From NCBI GenBank assembly GCA_030426085.1, contig JAUHYW010000004.1, positions 1-64,000 on the forward strand: a DNA stretch of 64,000 nt, read 5' to 3'. This DNA comes from a bacterium (GTDB taxonomy: Bacteria; Myxococcota_A; Bradymonadia; UBA7976; UBA1532). Position 1 is the first letter of the stretch. Each line of letters begins with the position of its first letter. The position numbers and the translations under genes were made by a program. Below, in pieces: positions 53,487 to 61,134 of the stretch. Below the pieces are notes generated by a model that saw only the letters and a list, made by a program, of their open reading frames with translations, was not told where the DNA came from and made no database searches.

Positions 53487-55915
53487 CGGTCTCCTCCCGC
53501 GCAGATCGCCAGACAGGCGACGTGGGTCTCGTCGGTCTGCGGCGTGACGACGTACAGCGACACCCCCATCCGGGCCTCGGGGGGCAGGGCGAGCGCCGCG
53601 CCGAGCCCCGGCGGCTCGAGCACCCGCGGCTCGCCGACGGCGAAGGCCCGGCTGTGGCAGTGCACCCGGTGGCAGTGGCCCCGGCGGTACCCGTAATCGA
53701 CGTGGGCCGGGGCCGCGGTGGGCCGCAGCATCACCGACTGCAAGATGGTGCCGCTGCGATAGATCTTGGGCAGCCGGCCGACCGAGCCCGCCGTGAGGCG
53801 GATGCGCAGGATCGGATCATCGGCCCCCCGGTCGATGTCCACGACCAGCGAGGACGGCGCCAGCCCCTCCAACTCGGGGAACGGCAGCGTCGCGCGCCGC
53901 GCGCCGGGGCCCAGCTCGAGCATCGTCAGCCAGACCCGGCGGCTGCCGATGGTGGTCGCCGTGCGCTGGCCGGGCGGCGCGCGCAGGCCGGCCCCCGCGG
54001 CGGCCGGCCGGGCGGAGCCGGCGGCCGAGGTCCGGATCCGGTCGGCGATCTCGGCGAGCGTCGGGCGGGCGTCGGGATCGGCCCGCATCGCGGCCAGGAT
54101 CACCCCCTCGATCCGGGCGTCGAGCGCGTCCGCCTTGAGCCGGATGGGGGGCCGGCCCCGGGCGATGCGCTGGGACGCGTCGACCGGATCACCCCCCAGC
54201 AGCCCGTGGGCCATCGCCGCCACCGCGTACACGTCCATCGCCGGGGTGGGCCGATCCTCGGCGCCGAACTCGGGCGCCCGATAGCCCTCCGGAGGGCCGA
54301 TGAGCCGGCTGCCACCCGGGGTCGGCGACGACGGATCGAGCACCCCCAGCGAGACCCCCAGCAGGCTCGCCTCGTACCGCTCGTGGTCCAGCCGGCGCAG
54401 GCCGACCAGCCGGGGGATCAGCGCGCCGTGCACGAAGTCGGGGCGGGCCCGGCGGCACTCCTCGAGGGCGTGCACCAGGGCGTGCAGGACGGCGAGCCGC
54501 TGCGCCATGGGCAATCGGCGCCCCTGGAGGTCGGCCAGGGTCGCGTCGGGTCGCCCGAAGACGAGCGCCAGCGGCCCGCCCGGATCCAGCGCCCCGCTGT
54601 CCACGAGCTGGCCCCGCGCGGGGTACACCCGCCGGATGTGCTCGACCTCGGCGGCCAGCGCAGCGGTGACCACCTCGGGCATCGACGCCTGACCGCACGC
54701 GGCCAGCGCCATCAGCCGCACCGGGCGCTCGAGGTGCGCGTCCTGCCCGTCGAACCACCGCGCCTCCAGCCCGCCCAGCCGCTCGAGGCTGCCTTCGAGC
54801 GCCGCGCGCAGGGTGAAGCGATCGCGCCGGGGGCGGCCGTCGAGCAGCGCGGCCCACGGGTCGCCCTCGCCCTCGACGACCGTGGTGTCGTCCCGGGGTG
54901 AGCCGGCCCGGACCGACTCGATCCACGCCAGATCCATACCCGACAGCGCCCGGGGGGGCTGGGGCTCGAGCGAGATGTCGCGCTCGGTGAAGTAGCGCAC
55001 GATGCTCCCCCGATCGGCGAAGCGGTTGCCGGCCTCGGCGACGACCGCGCGCAGCGCGTCGGCCACCGCCCGGGCGCTCTCCGGCCGGTCGCTCTGCGCG
55101 CAGCTCATCAGGCGGTCGTACAGCGCGCACAGCGCGGGCGACGCGTCTTCCCGGGCCTCGGCTAGCGAGCCGACGCCGCCGCCGCGCACTTTCTCCAGGA
55201 TCTCGAGCAGCCCCGACCCCCGGAACAGCCGTCGCCCGGTGCACATCTCGAAGAGCACCGCCCCCACCGCCCACAGATCGGCCCGGTGATCGACCAGATC
55301 GACCCGCTGCGCCCGGGCCTCGGCGATCTGCTCGGGGGCCATATAGGCCGGCTTGCCGACCATACGCCCGGGGCGGGTCTCCCAGGTGCGGTTGCTCGAA
55401 CGGGCCACCCCGAAGTCGATGACCTTCACCACCCCCTGCCCGCTGAGCATGATGTTGTGGGGCGAGATGTCGCGGTGGATGAGGCCGAGCGGGCGCCCCT
55501 CGTGATCCCGCTGGGTGTGCGCCGAGTGCAGGCCGTCGCAGGCCCGGGCGAGCAGCGCGGCGACCAGATCGGTCGGCGGCGGGGGCCCCTCGATGAAGAG
55601 CTGATCCCGCAGCGCGCGCAGCGAGATGCCCCGGATGTACTCCATCTCGATGAAGAAGCGCCCGCCGAGGGTGCCCACCCGGTGCACCGTCACCAGGTTC
55701 GGGTGGTCGAGGTACGAGAGGTTCACCGCCTCGTCCCGCAGCAGCAGGCTCGCCTGACGGATGGCGGTGTCGGGGCGCATCAGCTTGAGCGCGACCCGCC
55801 GCCGGAACCGCTGCTCGGGGCCGGCGATGTCCGCCAGATAGATCGCCGACATGCCGCCCGCGCCCAGCAGGCCTCGCAGCATGTAGTCGCCGACGGCGTA
55901 GCCCTCCGCTGACAT
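53483..55915 (-). CDS. Tandem Ser/Thr kinase plus pseudokinase
   Basis: 810 residues. First kinase about 8-300 with LGAGGMSAIY, K44, E62, HRDISPHN (147-154), DFG (167-169) and APE (193-195): canonical and probably active. Residues about 390-660 form a second kinase fold with FVHGALIPRLVGL where HRD should be and LLGVSLG where DFG should be, but YRAPEF kept; a pseudokinase. A beta-rich C-terminal domain (about 680-810) has a His/Cys-rich HCHRVHCH cluster. ATG 55915 has AGGAG at good spacing; a longer ATG 57 bases upstream has no RBS. Promoter visible at 55971-56000. Confidence 0.85.
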   Translation of the reverse strand: MSAEGYAVGDYMLRGLLGAGGMSAIYLADIAGPEQRFRRRVALKLMRPDTAIRQASLLLRDEAVNLSYLDHPNLVTVHRVGTLGGRFFIEMEYIRGISLRALRDQLFIEGPPPPTDLVAALLARACDGLHSAHTQRDHEGRPLGLIHRDISPHNIMLSGQGVVKVIDFGVARSSNRTWETRPGRMVGKPAYMAPEQIAEARAQRVDLVDHRADLWAVGAVLFEMCTGRRLFRGSGLLEILEKVRGGGVGSLAEAREDASPALCALYDRLMSCAQSDRPESARAVADALRAVVAEAGNRFADRGSIVRYFTERDISLEPQPPRALSGMDLAWIESVRAGSPRDDTTVVEGEGDPWAALLDGRPRRDRFTLRAALEGSLERLGGLEARWFDGQDAHLERPVRLMALAACGQASMPEVVTAALAAEVEHIRRVYPARGQLVDSGALDPGGPLALVFGRPDATLADLQGRRLPMAQRLAVLHALVHALEECRRARPDFVHGALIPRLVGLRRLDHERYEASLLGVSLGVLDPSSPTPGGSRLIGPPEGYRAPEFGAEDRPTPAMDVYAVAAMAHGLLGGDPVDASQRIARGRPPIRLKADALDARIEGVILAAMRADPDARPTLAEIADRIRTSAAGSARPAAAGAGLRAPPGQRTATTIGSRRVWLTMLELGPGARRATLPFPELEGLAPSSLVVDIDRGADDPILRIRLTAGSVGRLPKIYRSGTILQSVMLRPTAAPAHVDYGYRRGHCHRVHCHSRAFAVGEPRVLEPPGLGAALALPPEARMGVSLYVVTPQTDETHVACLAICAGGDR

Positions 55916-55970
55916 GTCCGACTCCTGGCAGCAGCCCATGCGTCGACCGACCCGCCCCGTGCGGAGAGCC

Positions 55971-56000
55971 AATGTATTTCAAGGGCTACGCCGAGCGCAA
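55971..56000 (-). promoter_or_regulatory. Promoter of the kinase pair
   Basis: On the minus strand TTGCGC (55995-56000), 18-base spacer, TACATT (55971-55976); the latter is in the only AT-rich part of this spacer. Confidence 0.5.
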
Positions 56001-56099
56001 CATCTGCGCGGGCGCTGGCGAACTGTCAGGAGGGCAGCATCGGGCGCCTGCCCATCGGGGTGGAGCGACGGGCGGGGGCAGGCGGGGCCCGGCGGGCGC

Positions 56100-56732
56100 T
56101 CAGCCGCCCTTCTTCTTGCGCTTGCGGCGCTTCTTGCGCTTCTTCTGCTTGCGCTGGGCGACGCCGTCTTTGTACTGCGCCTCCTCGCCGGGGCCCGAGT
56201 CGTCGATCCAGTAGTAGCTGCGGTCGCGCACGTCCATGTGCACGAAGTTGGAGCTGGGGTAGAGCCCCAGGCCGACGTTGTCGAAGCGCTTGCAGTAGTT
56301 CCACACCTCGCGGTTCGAGACCCCGACCACCCGGAAGTCCACCGCCCGGCCCTGCTTGTGGCGGCTCGACTTGCGCTCCTTGTGGCGGTAGGCGCTGATG
56401 ACCTCGATCGGGGCGTCGAAGCGCTGGCCGACGAGGTAGAGGTACCACAGCAGCCGCTCGGGGATGCGCTTGGTCTTGCCGGTGCGCCAGTCGCGCAGGA
56501 AGTGGGTCAGCCGCTTGCGGGCCCGCTTGCCGACCCACTGCTTGTCCTTGTTCTTCGGGTCGACCCGGATGACCCACAGGTTGTCGAAGCGCTCCTTGGT
56601 GTTCACATGGCGCATGCTCATGTGATAGCGCTTGATCTGCTTGCGTTTACGGGGCTTTGCGAGCGCCGACGGCACGCACAGCGCCAGCCCGACCCCCGCG
56701 ATCAGGGCCCAGATCCAGCCCCGGCGCCTCAC
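56100..56732 (-). CDS. DUF882 / M15-like peptidoglycan peptidase homologue
   Basis: 210 residues. GTG start inside the stop of the upstream gene (GTGA, 56729-56732), signal peptide ending ALA-KP (about 26), then a domain with SAYRHKERKSSRHKQGRAVD: H and D of the zinc-binding His-x6-Asp, and the third ligand in NFVHMDVRD. Family members (DUF882, M15 type) cut cell-wall peptides or bind peptidoglycan. Ends in a very basic tail (KKRKKRRKRKKK). No clear functional tie to the neighbouring oxidoreductase subunit other than coupling. Confidence 0.8.
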   Translation of the reverse strand: MRRRGWIWALIAGVGLALCVPSALAKPRKRKQIKRYHMSMRHVNTKERFDNLWVIRVDPKNKDKQWVGKRARKRLTHFLRDWRTGKTKRIPERLLWYLYLVGQRFDAPIEVISAYRHKERKSSRHKQGRAVDFRVVGVSNREVWNYCKRFDNVGLGLYPSSNFVHMDVRDRSYYWIDDSGPGEEAQYKDGVAQRKQKKRKKRRKRKKKGG

Positions 56733-57715
56733 GCCGCGGCCTCCTCGCCGAGCGCCTCGGCGAACGCCCGCCGCAGCAGCACCGGCACCATCTCCCGGCG
56801 CCAGGCGACGTCGCCGTTGATGTTGGTCAGCGGGCGCACCTGCTTGTGGGCCAGCGCCGCCGCCTCGTCGATCAGGGCCGCCGACAGCGGACCTTCGGGC
56901 AGCCGCTTGACCCGCCGGGGGCGGGCGGCGACCGCGCTGACGACCACGTCGAGGTTCGAGACGACGCCGCCGTCCAGGTCGAAGGCCAGGGCGAGGTTGA
57001 GCATCGGGTAGTCGATCGAGTCCCGCACCCGCAGCTTCTGATAGGCCATGCGCCGGGTCGGCGCCGGGCGGGGCACCCGGACGTGGGTCAGGATCTCGTC
57101 CGGCGCGAGCACCGTGTTCTTCTCGCCGTCGTTGACGTAGAAGTCCTCCAGCGCCAGCTCGCGCACCCCCCGGGGCGAGGCCAGCCGGACCGAGGCGCCG
57201 AGGGTCCACAGCACCGGCGCGGTGTCGTTGCTCGCCGCGGCCACGCACTTCTTGCCCACCTTGGTGACGTGGCAGACGGTGCCGTCCTTCTTGATGCAGT
57301 AGCCCAGCGCGTCCCGCCAGAAGTGGGTCTGGTTGATGTAGACGCAGCGGGTGTCGAGGCAGATGTTGCCCCCCAGGGTGCCCATCCGCCGGAGCTGGGG
57401 CCCGGCGATGAGCCCCGCGGCCCGGGCCAGCGACGGCAGCGCGGCCTGCACCCCGGGGTGTCGGGCCAGGTCGTGGATCGCGACCAGCGCGCCGAGTTCG
57501 AAGACGTCGCCCTCGAGGTCGACCACCCGCAGGCCGTCGATGGCCTTGAGGTCGACGAGCACCTCGGGGGCGTGCAGCCCGTGCTTGATGTTGACCAGGA
57601 TGTCGGTGCCCCCGGCCACCAGCCGGGCTTTGTCCCCGTGCGCGTCGAGCAGCGCCAGGGCGGCGGCGACCGTCCGGGGTCGCTCCACGACGAAGGTATC
57701 GGCGATGCGCAGCAT
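56729..57715 (-). CDS. FAD subunit of molybdenum hydroxylase, 4-hydroxybenzoyl-CoA reductase beta-like
   Basis: 328 residues, CoxM/XdhB fold: FAD-binding loop VAGGTDILVNIKHG (about 33-46) and GTLGGNICLDTRC (112-124). An insert carries C124, C140, C148 and C157; the 16-8-9 spacing matches the four ligands of the extra [4Fe-4S] cluster of the 4-hydroxybenzoyl-CoA reductase beta subunit. That enzyme reductively dehydroxylates 4-hydroxybenzoyl-CoA in anaerobic aromatic degradation. The alpha (Mo) and gamma (2Fe-2S) subunits are not in the window, so this may be an orphan or work with remote partners. Coupled to the downstream DUF882 gene by GTGA overlap. Confidence 0.85.
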   Translation of the reverse strand: MLRIADTFVVERPRTVAAALALLDAHGDKARLVAGGTDILVNIKHGLHAPEVLVDLKAIDGLRVVDLEGDVFELGALVAIHDLARHPGVQAALPSLARAAGLIAGPQLRRMGTLGGNICLDTRCVYINQTHFWRDALGYCIKKDGTVCHVTKVGKKCVAAASNDTAPVLWTLGASVRLASPRGVRELALEDFYVNDGEKNTVLAPDEILTHVRVPRPAPTRRMAYQKLRVRDSIDYPMLNLALAFDLDGGVVSNLDVVVSAVAARPRRVKRLPEGPLSAALIDEAAALAHKQVRPLTNINGDVAWRREMVPVLLRRAFAEALGEEAAA

Positions 57716-57993
57716 CAGTGCCCCTGTTCTCGGCCAATCGAACCGGCGACATGATGGCGCAAGTGGGGCGATGAAGAGAAGTCCGCCGCGCGCCGAGGGG
57801 TCGCGAGCGGCCCGATGACCCCGGTGTGCGCGCCCCGCGCCATGCCCGAGGCAAGCGGCGGTCGGGGTCGGCCGGGCTCGGCAGGCGCTGGCAGCGGTCG
57901 GCCGGGCGTTGGCAGCGTCGGCGGCCGAGCCGGCCGGTTGGCGTATGCCGCCGGCCGCGTCGGCCGATTCTCTACCGTATCAATGATCAGTGA

Positions 57994-60234
57994 TCAGGGT
58001 GCTCGGGGGGCGCGGACGGGGCGGAACCCGAGGACGCGGTACCGGTTCCCGGGGGACCTCGTAACGCGGTACGCCGACCGGACCCTGCGGGCCCAGTTGT
58101 AGAACGAACCACCGCGGATGACCCGGTCCGCGCCGTCCGCGGGGCCGGCCGGGTCGGCCAGCGGGGCGCCCGCGGGGCTCTCCGGGTAGGCGGCGTAGCG
58201 GTCCCAGGTCCACTCGTAGATGTTGCCCAGCATGTCGTAGAGCCCCCAGGCGTTCGGCCGCTTGCCCTTCACCGGCTGGGTCGACGCCCTCCCGTGCGTG
58301 CGCTGCTTCCCCGGCCAGCCCGACGAGTCCACCGCCTTCGGGTGGGCCGAGCCGCTGTTGCCCCCGTACCACGCGATGCCGTCCAGCACCGGCGCGTCGT
58401 TCGCGTCTCGGATATCCAGGTCCCCGGCGTAGGTCGCCGTCGCCGCGCCCGCCCGCGCCGCGTACTCCCACTCGGCCTCCGTCGGTAGCCGGTAGCCCCC
58501 CGCCGTGCGGTCCCAGGTCACATCGCCGCCCTCGATGACATACGCCAGCGCCAGCCCCTCCGCCTTCGACAGCGCGTTGCAGTACCGCACCGCGTCGAGC
58601 CAGCTCACGCGCTCCACCGGCCGCCGCCCGTCGTCGGGTCCGCCCTGGAAGTGCGCCGGGTTGCCCCCGATCAGCGCCGCGTACTGCGCCTGGGTCACCG
58701 CCGTCTCGGCCATCAGGAAACGCCGGGTCAGCCTCACCCGGTGCGCCCGCTCGTCGTGGTAGCGCCCCGCCTCGCCCTCGGGGCTGCCCATCGTGAACGC
58801 GCCCGGCGCGATCGGCACCAGCGCCGGGCGGTGCGCAGTGGCGGGCTCCAACGCCAGCGCCGCGCGCAGCTCGGCCGCGAAGGCCGCCGCGTCGGCCGGC
58901 CGCCCCGCTTCTTCGAGCGCGATCGCCCGCAGCAGGCACGCCCGCACCGCCGCGCTGGCCGGCAGCCGCGCGACGGCGGCGTCGGGCCGCCACTTGGTCA
59001 TCGTCGCCGGCTGCCGCCCGCTCAGCGCGAACACCGCCGTCATGCCCAGCGCGTACACATCGGCCCGCGGCCCCACGTCCTGCGGCCGGTCGAGCTGCTC
59101 CGGCGCCGCGTACAAGAAGGTGCCCAGCGCCCCGGTCCCCGTGCCGCCCGTCGTGTCCAGCGCCCGCACCAGGTCGAAGTCCGACAGCTTCGCCCGGCCC
59201 TCGGCGTCGAGGAGGATGTTCCGCGGCTTGACGTCCCGGTGCACCATGCCCCGGCCGTGGGCCACCGCCAGCGCGTCGGCCACCTCGAGCACCGCCCGCA
59301 GCCCCTCGTCGGCCGACAGCGGCCCGTCGGCCCGGGTGATCGCCCGGAAGAGGTCGCCCCCCGGCATCCAGGCCATCACGAAGAAGTGCCAGCCGCCGTC
59401 TTCCCGGCTGACGTCGAGCACCGGCACCACGGCCGGGTGTTGCAGCCGGGCCATCTGCTCGACGCCCCGGCGGAAGCGGTCGACCCGGGTGGCGTCCCGG
59501 TTCCAGCGGCCGTGCAGCACCTTGACCGCGACGTGCGCCTTCCGGGTGGGGTCCCACGCCCGCCACACCGACGCGAAGCCGCCGTGCCCCAGGCGCTCGG
59601 CGAGCACGTAGCGGTCGATCTTGTCGCCCGCGACGAGCTGCCCCCCGGCGCGCAGGCTGCGCTTGATCGCGATCTTCGTGCTGATCGCGGCCTCGATCTC
59701 GGCCCGGTCGGCGCCCTGGGCTTCGAGGGCGTGGATGCGCGCCTCGGCCTCGGCCAGCCGCGGGTTCAGCGCGGGCACCGCGGGCGAGGTCAGGGCGCGG
59801 GTGCGGCGCTCGAGAGCCCGACTCAAGCCATCGACGATGGGTCCCGGGTCGGTCGCAGCGGCCTCGATCTCGACCAGCCGGCGCAGGCCGTAGGGCAGGC
59901 GCTCGGGGCCGGCGCCGTCGAGGCGGGCCGGCACGATGACCATGCGGGGGTCGACCCGGCGGGCGTGATCGATGGCGATGGCGACCTCCTCCGGACCGTA
60001 CCAGCCAGCGCCCTCATCGCCGACGACGGGCCAGCGGTCGGTGACCAGCACCAGGACCGCCGCCGCCTGCTTCAGCGCCCGGGGGATGGCCTCGCCCCAC
60101 CGCTCGCCGGGCGCGAGGTCGACGGCGTCGCACCACGGGCGCATGCCGGCCCGATCGAGCGCGCGGTGCACCCGGATCGCGAGCGGCCGGTCGGGGCCGG
60201 CGTAGCAGATGAAGATGTGCGGGGCCGGGGACAT
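57994..60234 (-). CDS. TIR - Ser/Thr kinase - FGE-sulfatase fusion
   Basis: 746 residues. TIR-like domain about 5-145: HIFICYAGPDRPLA (6-19), WCDAVDLAPGERW (34-46) and E82/E83 in GPEEVAIAID as candidate catalytic Glu of NADase TIRs. Linker helix 155-200. Kinase 208-465: GHGGFASVW (216-224), K238, HRDVKPRN (332-339), DFD (352-354, Asp for Gly) and APE (377-379). FGE-sulfatase domain 473-743 without the catalytic Cys pair of true formylglycine-generating enzymes, so a ligand-binding version. Residues 704-738 align with DGR variable regions. No TM; weak RBS before ATG 60234. Fusions of this kind are known in bacterial conflict and sensing systems; role here is inferred. Confidence 0.85.
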   Translation of the reverse strand: MSPAPHIFICYAGPDRPLAIRVHRALDRAGMRPWCDAVDLAPGERWGEAIPRALKQAAAVLVLVTDRWPVVGDEGAGWYGPEEVAIAIDHARRVDPRMVIVPARLDGAGPERLPYGLRRLVEIEAAATDPGPIVDGLSRALERRTRALTSPAVPALNPRLAEAEARIHALEAQGADRAEIEAAISTKIAIKRSLRAGGQLVAGDKIDRYVLAERLGHGGFASVWRAWDPTRKAHVAVKVLHGRWNRDATRVDRFRRGVEQMARLQHPAVVPVLDVSREDGGWHFFVMAWMPGGDLFRAITRADGPLSADEGLRAVLEVADALAVAHGRGMVHRDVKPRNILLDAEGRAKLSDFDLVRALDTTGGTGTGALGTFLYAAPEQLDRPQDVGPRADVYALGMTAVFALSGRQPATMTKWRPDAAVARLPASAAVRACLLRAIALEEAGRPADAAAFAAELRAALALEPATAHRPALVPIAPGAFTMGSPEGEAGRYHDERAHRVRLTRRFLMAETAVTQAQYAALIGGNPAHFQGGPDDGRRPVERVSWLDAVRYCNALSKAEGLALAYVIEGGDVTWDRTAGGYRLPTEAEWEYAARAGAATATYAGDLDIRDANDAPVLDGIAWYGGNSGSAHPKAVDSSGWPGKQRTHGRASTQPVKGKRPNAWGLYDMLGNIYEWTWDRYAAYPESPAGAPLADPAGPADGADRVIRGGSFYNWARRVRSAYRVTRSPGNRYRVLGFRPVRAPRAP
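58021..58125 (-). other. DGR-like variable region in the FGE domain
   Basis: Encodes residues 704-738 (RGGSFYNWARRVRSAY and onward to LGFR). Aligned to the remembered DGR template consensus (RGGSWNNNANN..., ...NPGNRNNNIGFR) there are no gaps, and the Asn positions hold Y, N, W, R, R, Y, V, T, R, S, Y, R, V. Most of these codons end in C. Rare codons for this genome (GGT, GTT, AGG, TCG) cluster here. No template repeat or reverse transcriptase was found in the window. Confidence 0.42.
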
Positions 60235-60292
60235 GCTGCCGTCGGTTGTCGGTCATGGCGCGACCGGGCGCAAGGGCGCGGGCGGCGAGATC

Positions 60293-60420
60293 CGGCGGGG
60301 TCTTCGCGCCAGGATGCCGGGCGGTGGCCTCCCCGGGCGGGGTCTCTGCGCCAGAATCGCAGGCGGTGGCCTCCCCGGCGCGGGGTCTTTGCGCCAGAAT
60401 CGCGGGCGGTGGCCTCCCGG
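60293..60420 (+). repeat. 42-43 bp tandem repeat, block A (3 copies)
   Basis: Unit begins GCGGGGTCTTTGCGCCAGAA and ends GGTGGCCTCCCCGG; copies step by 42 then 43 bases. A fourth, degenerate copy follows to about 60470. Confidence 0.8.
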
Positions 60421-60631
60421 CGCGCGCCGTTTGCCGGGCGGGGCCCACCCGGTGGCCTTCCTCGGCCAGTCGGCTGCCCGCGAGCCCCGGCGCCGGGCGG
60501 CCTGGACCAGACGGATGGCCGAGGGCCCCGCCCGAGGGCTCACCGGGCCGTTGCTCTGCCGGCCGCGCGCCGCCCGGTGGGCCCCCGGACGCATAGCCTA
60601 TGGCCGCTCGGGGGCGGTCACCCCGGGCATT

Positions 60632-60733
60632 GCTCTGCCCCGGACACCCCACCCCCCGGCGCGCCGAGGCCATCGCTCTGCCCCGGACACCCCACCCCCC
60701 GGCGCGCCGAGGCCATCGCTCTGCCCGGGGCGG
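60632..60733 (-). repeat. 43 bp tandem repeat, block B (2 full copies plus partial)
   Basis: Two identical 43-base units starting GCTCTGCCCCGGACACCCCA and a partial third, at 60632, 60675 and 60718. The GAGGCCATCG element links it to the other blocks. Confidence 0.85.
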
Positions 60734-60778
60734 CCCGCCGGCCGGGGCGCCCGCGCCAGACGGCTGCCGACGAGGCCC

Positions 60779-60942
60779 CGATGACCGGCGTTTTCGGGCA
60801 GAGGCCTGCCGCCGGGGTCCCGGTGACCGCAGATTCTCGGCAAAGCGTCGCCGTCGAGGTCCCGGTGCCCGGCGATTTTCGTCAAAGACCCGCCGCCGAG
60901 GTCCCGGTGACCGGGATCCCTGGCGCAAAGGGCGCCGGCCGA
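60779..60942 (-). repeat. 42 bp tandem repeat, block C (4 copies)
   Basis: Units starting CGGTGACCGGCGATTTTCG, at steps of 42 bases (60821, 60863, 60905, plus an earlier copy). GAGGTCCCGG...GCGATT...CAAAGACCC aligns to the reverse complement of block A (GAGGCCACCG...GCGATT...CAAAGACCC), so A and C are inverted copies of one family. Confidence 0.75.
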
Positions 60943-61134
60943 TGGGCCACCGGGCGCGATCCCGGGCCATCGGACCGCGCAGGGCAGGCCGCCGCCCGGC
61001 ACCCCGGGCCAGAGCATCGCCCGCCGAGGCCCTCGGCCGGCCCCCCGAGAGCGATGCCATGCCCGGAGGCGCCGCCGCCCGGCGCCGCGGGGCAGAGCGA
61101 TGGCGGGCGAGGCCCGGGCGCGCCGCCCGCCGGA

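Larger units (their letters stand above)
60235..61134. other. 900-base intergenic repeat region upstream of the TIR fusion
   Basis: No gene can be supported here. The region holds three blocks of 42-43 bp tandem repeats (listed separately) joined by degenerate copies, an 11-base palindrome CATAGCCTATG (60592-60602) and a 15-base sequence present at 60670-60684 and inverted at 61089-61103. Mixed 42 and 43 base periods break any reading frame, arguing against coding. Confidence 0.7.

Noticed and set aside
57716-57993. DGR template repeat or accessory gene downstream of the TIR fusion
   Set aside because: The 278-base spacer has short GGTCGGCCGGGC direct repeats and two TGATCA sites, but nothing similar to the variable region and no open frame of the right kind.
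60598-61017. Repeat block C as a coding sequence with 14-residue repeats
   Set aside because: A 42-bp period gives regular peptides in every frame, but blocks A and B have 43-bp steps and no frame has a start with RBS.
60235-61134. The 42-43 bp repeats as a CRISPR array
   Set aside because: Units are contiguous and degenerate, without constant repeats separated by unique spacers, and no cas genes are present.
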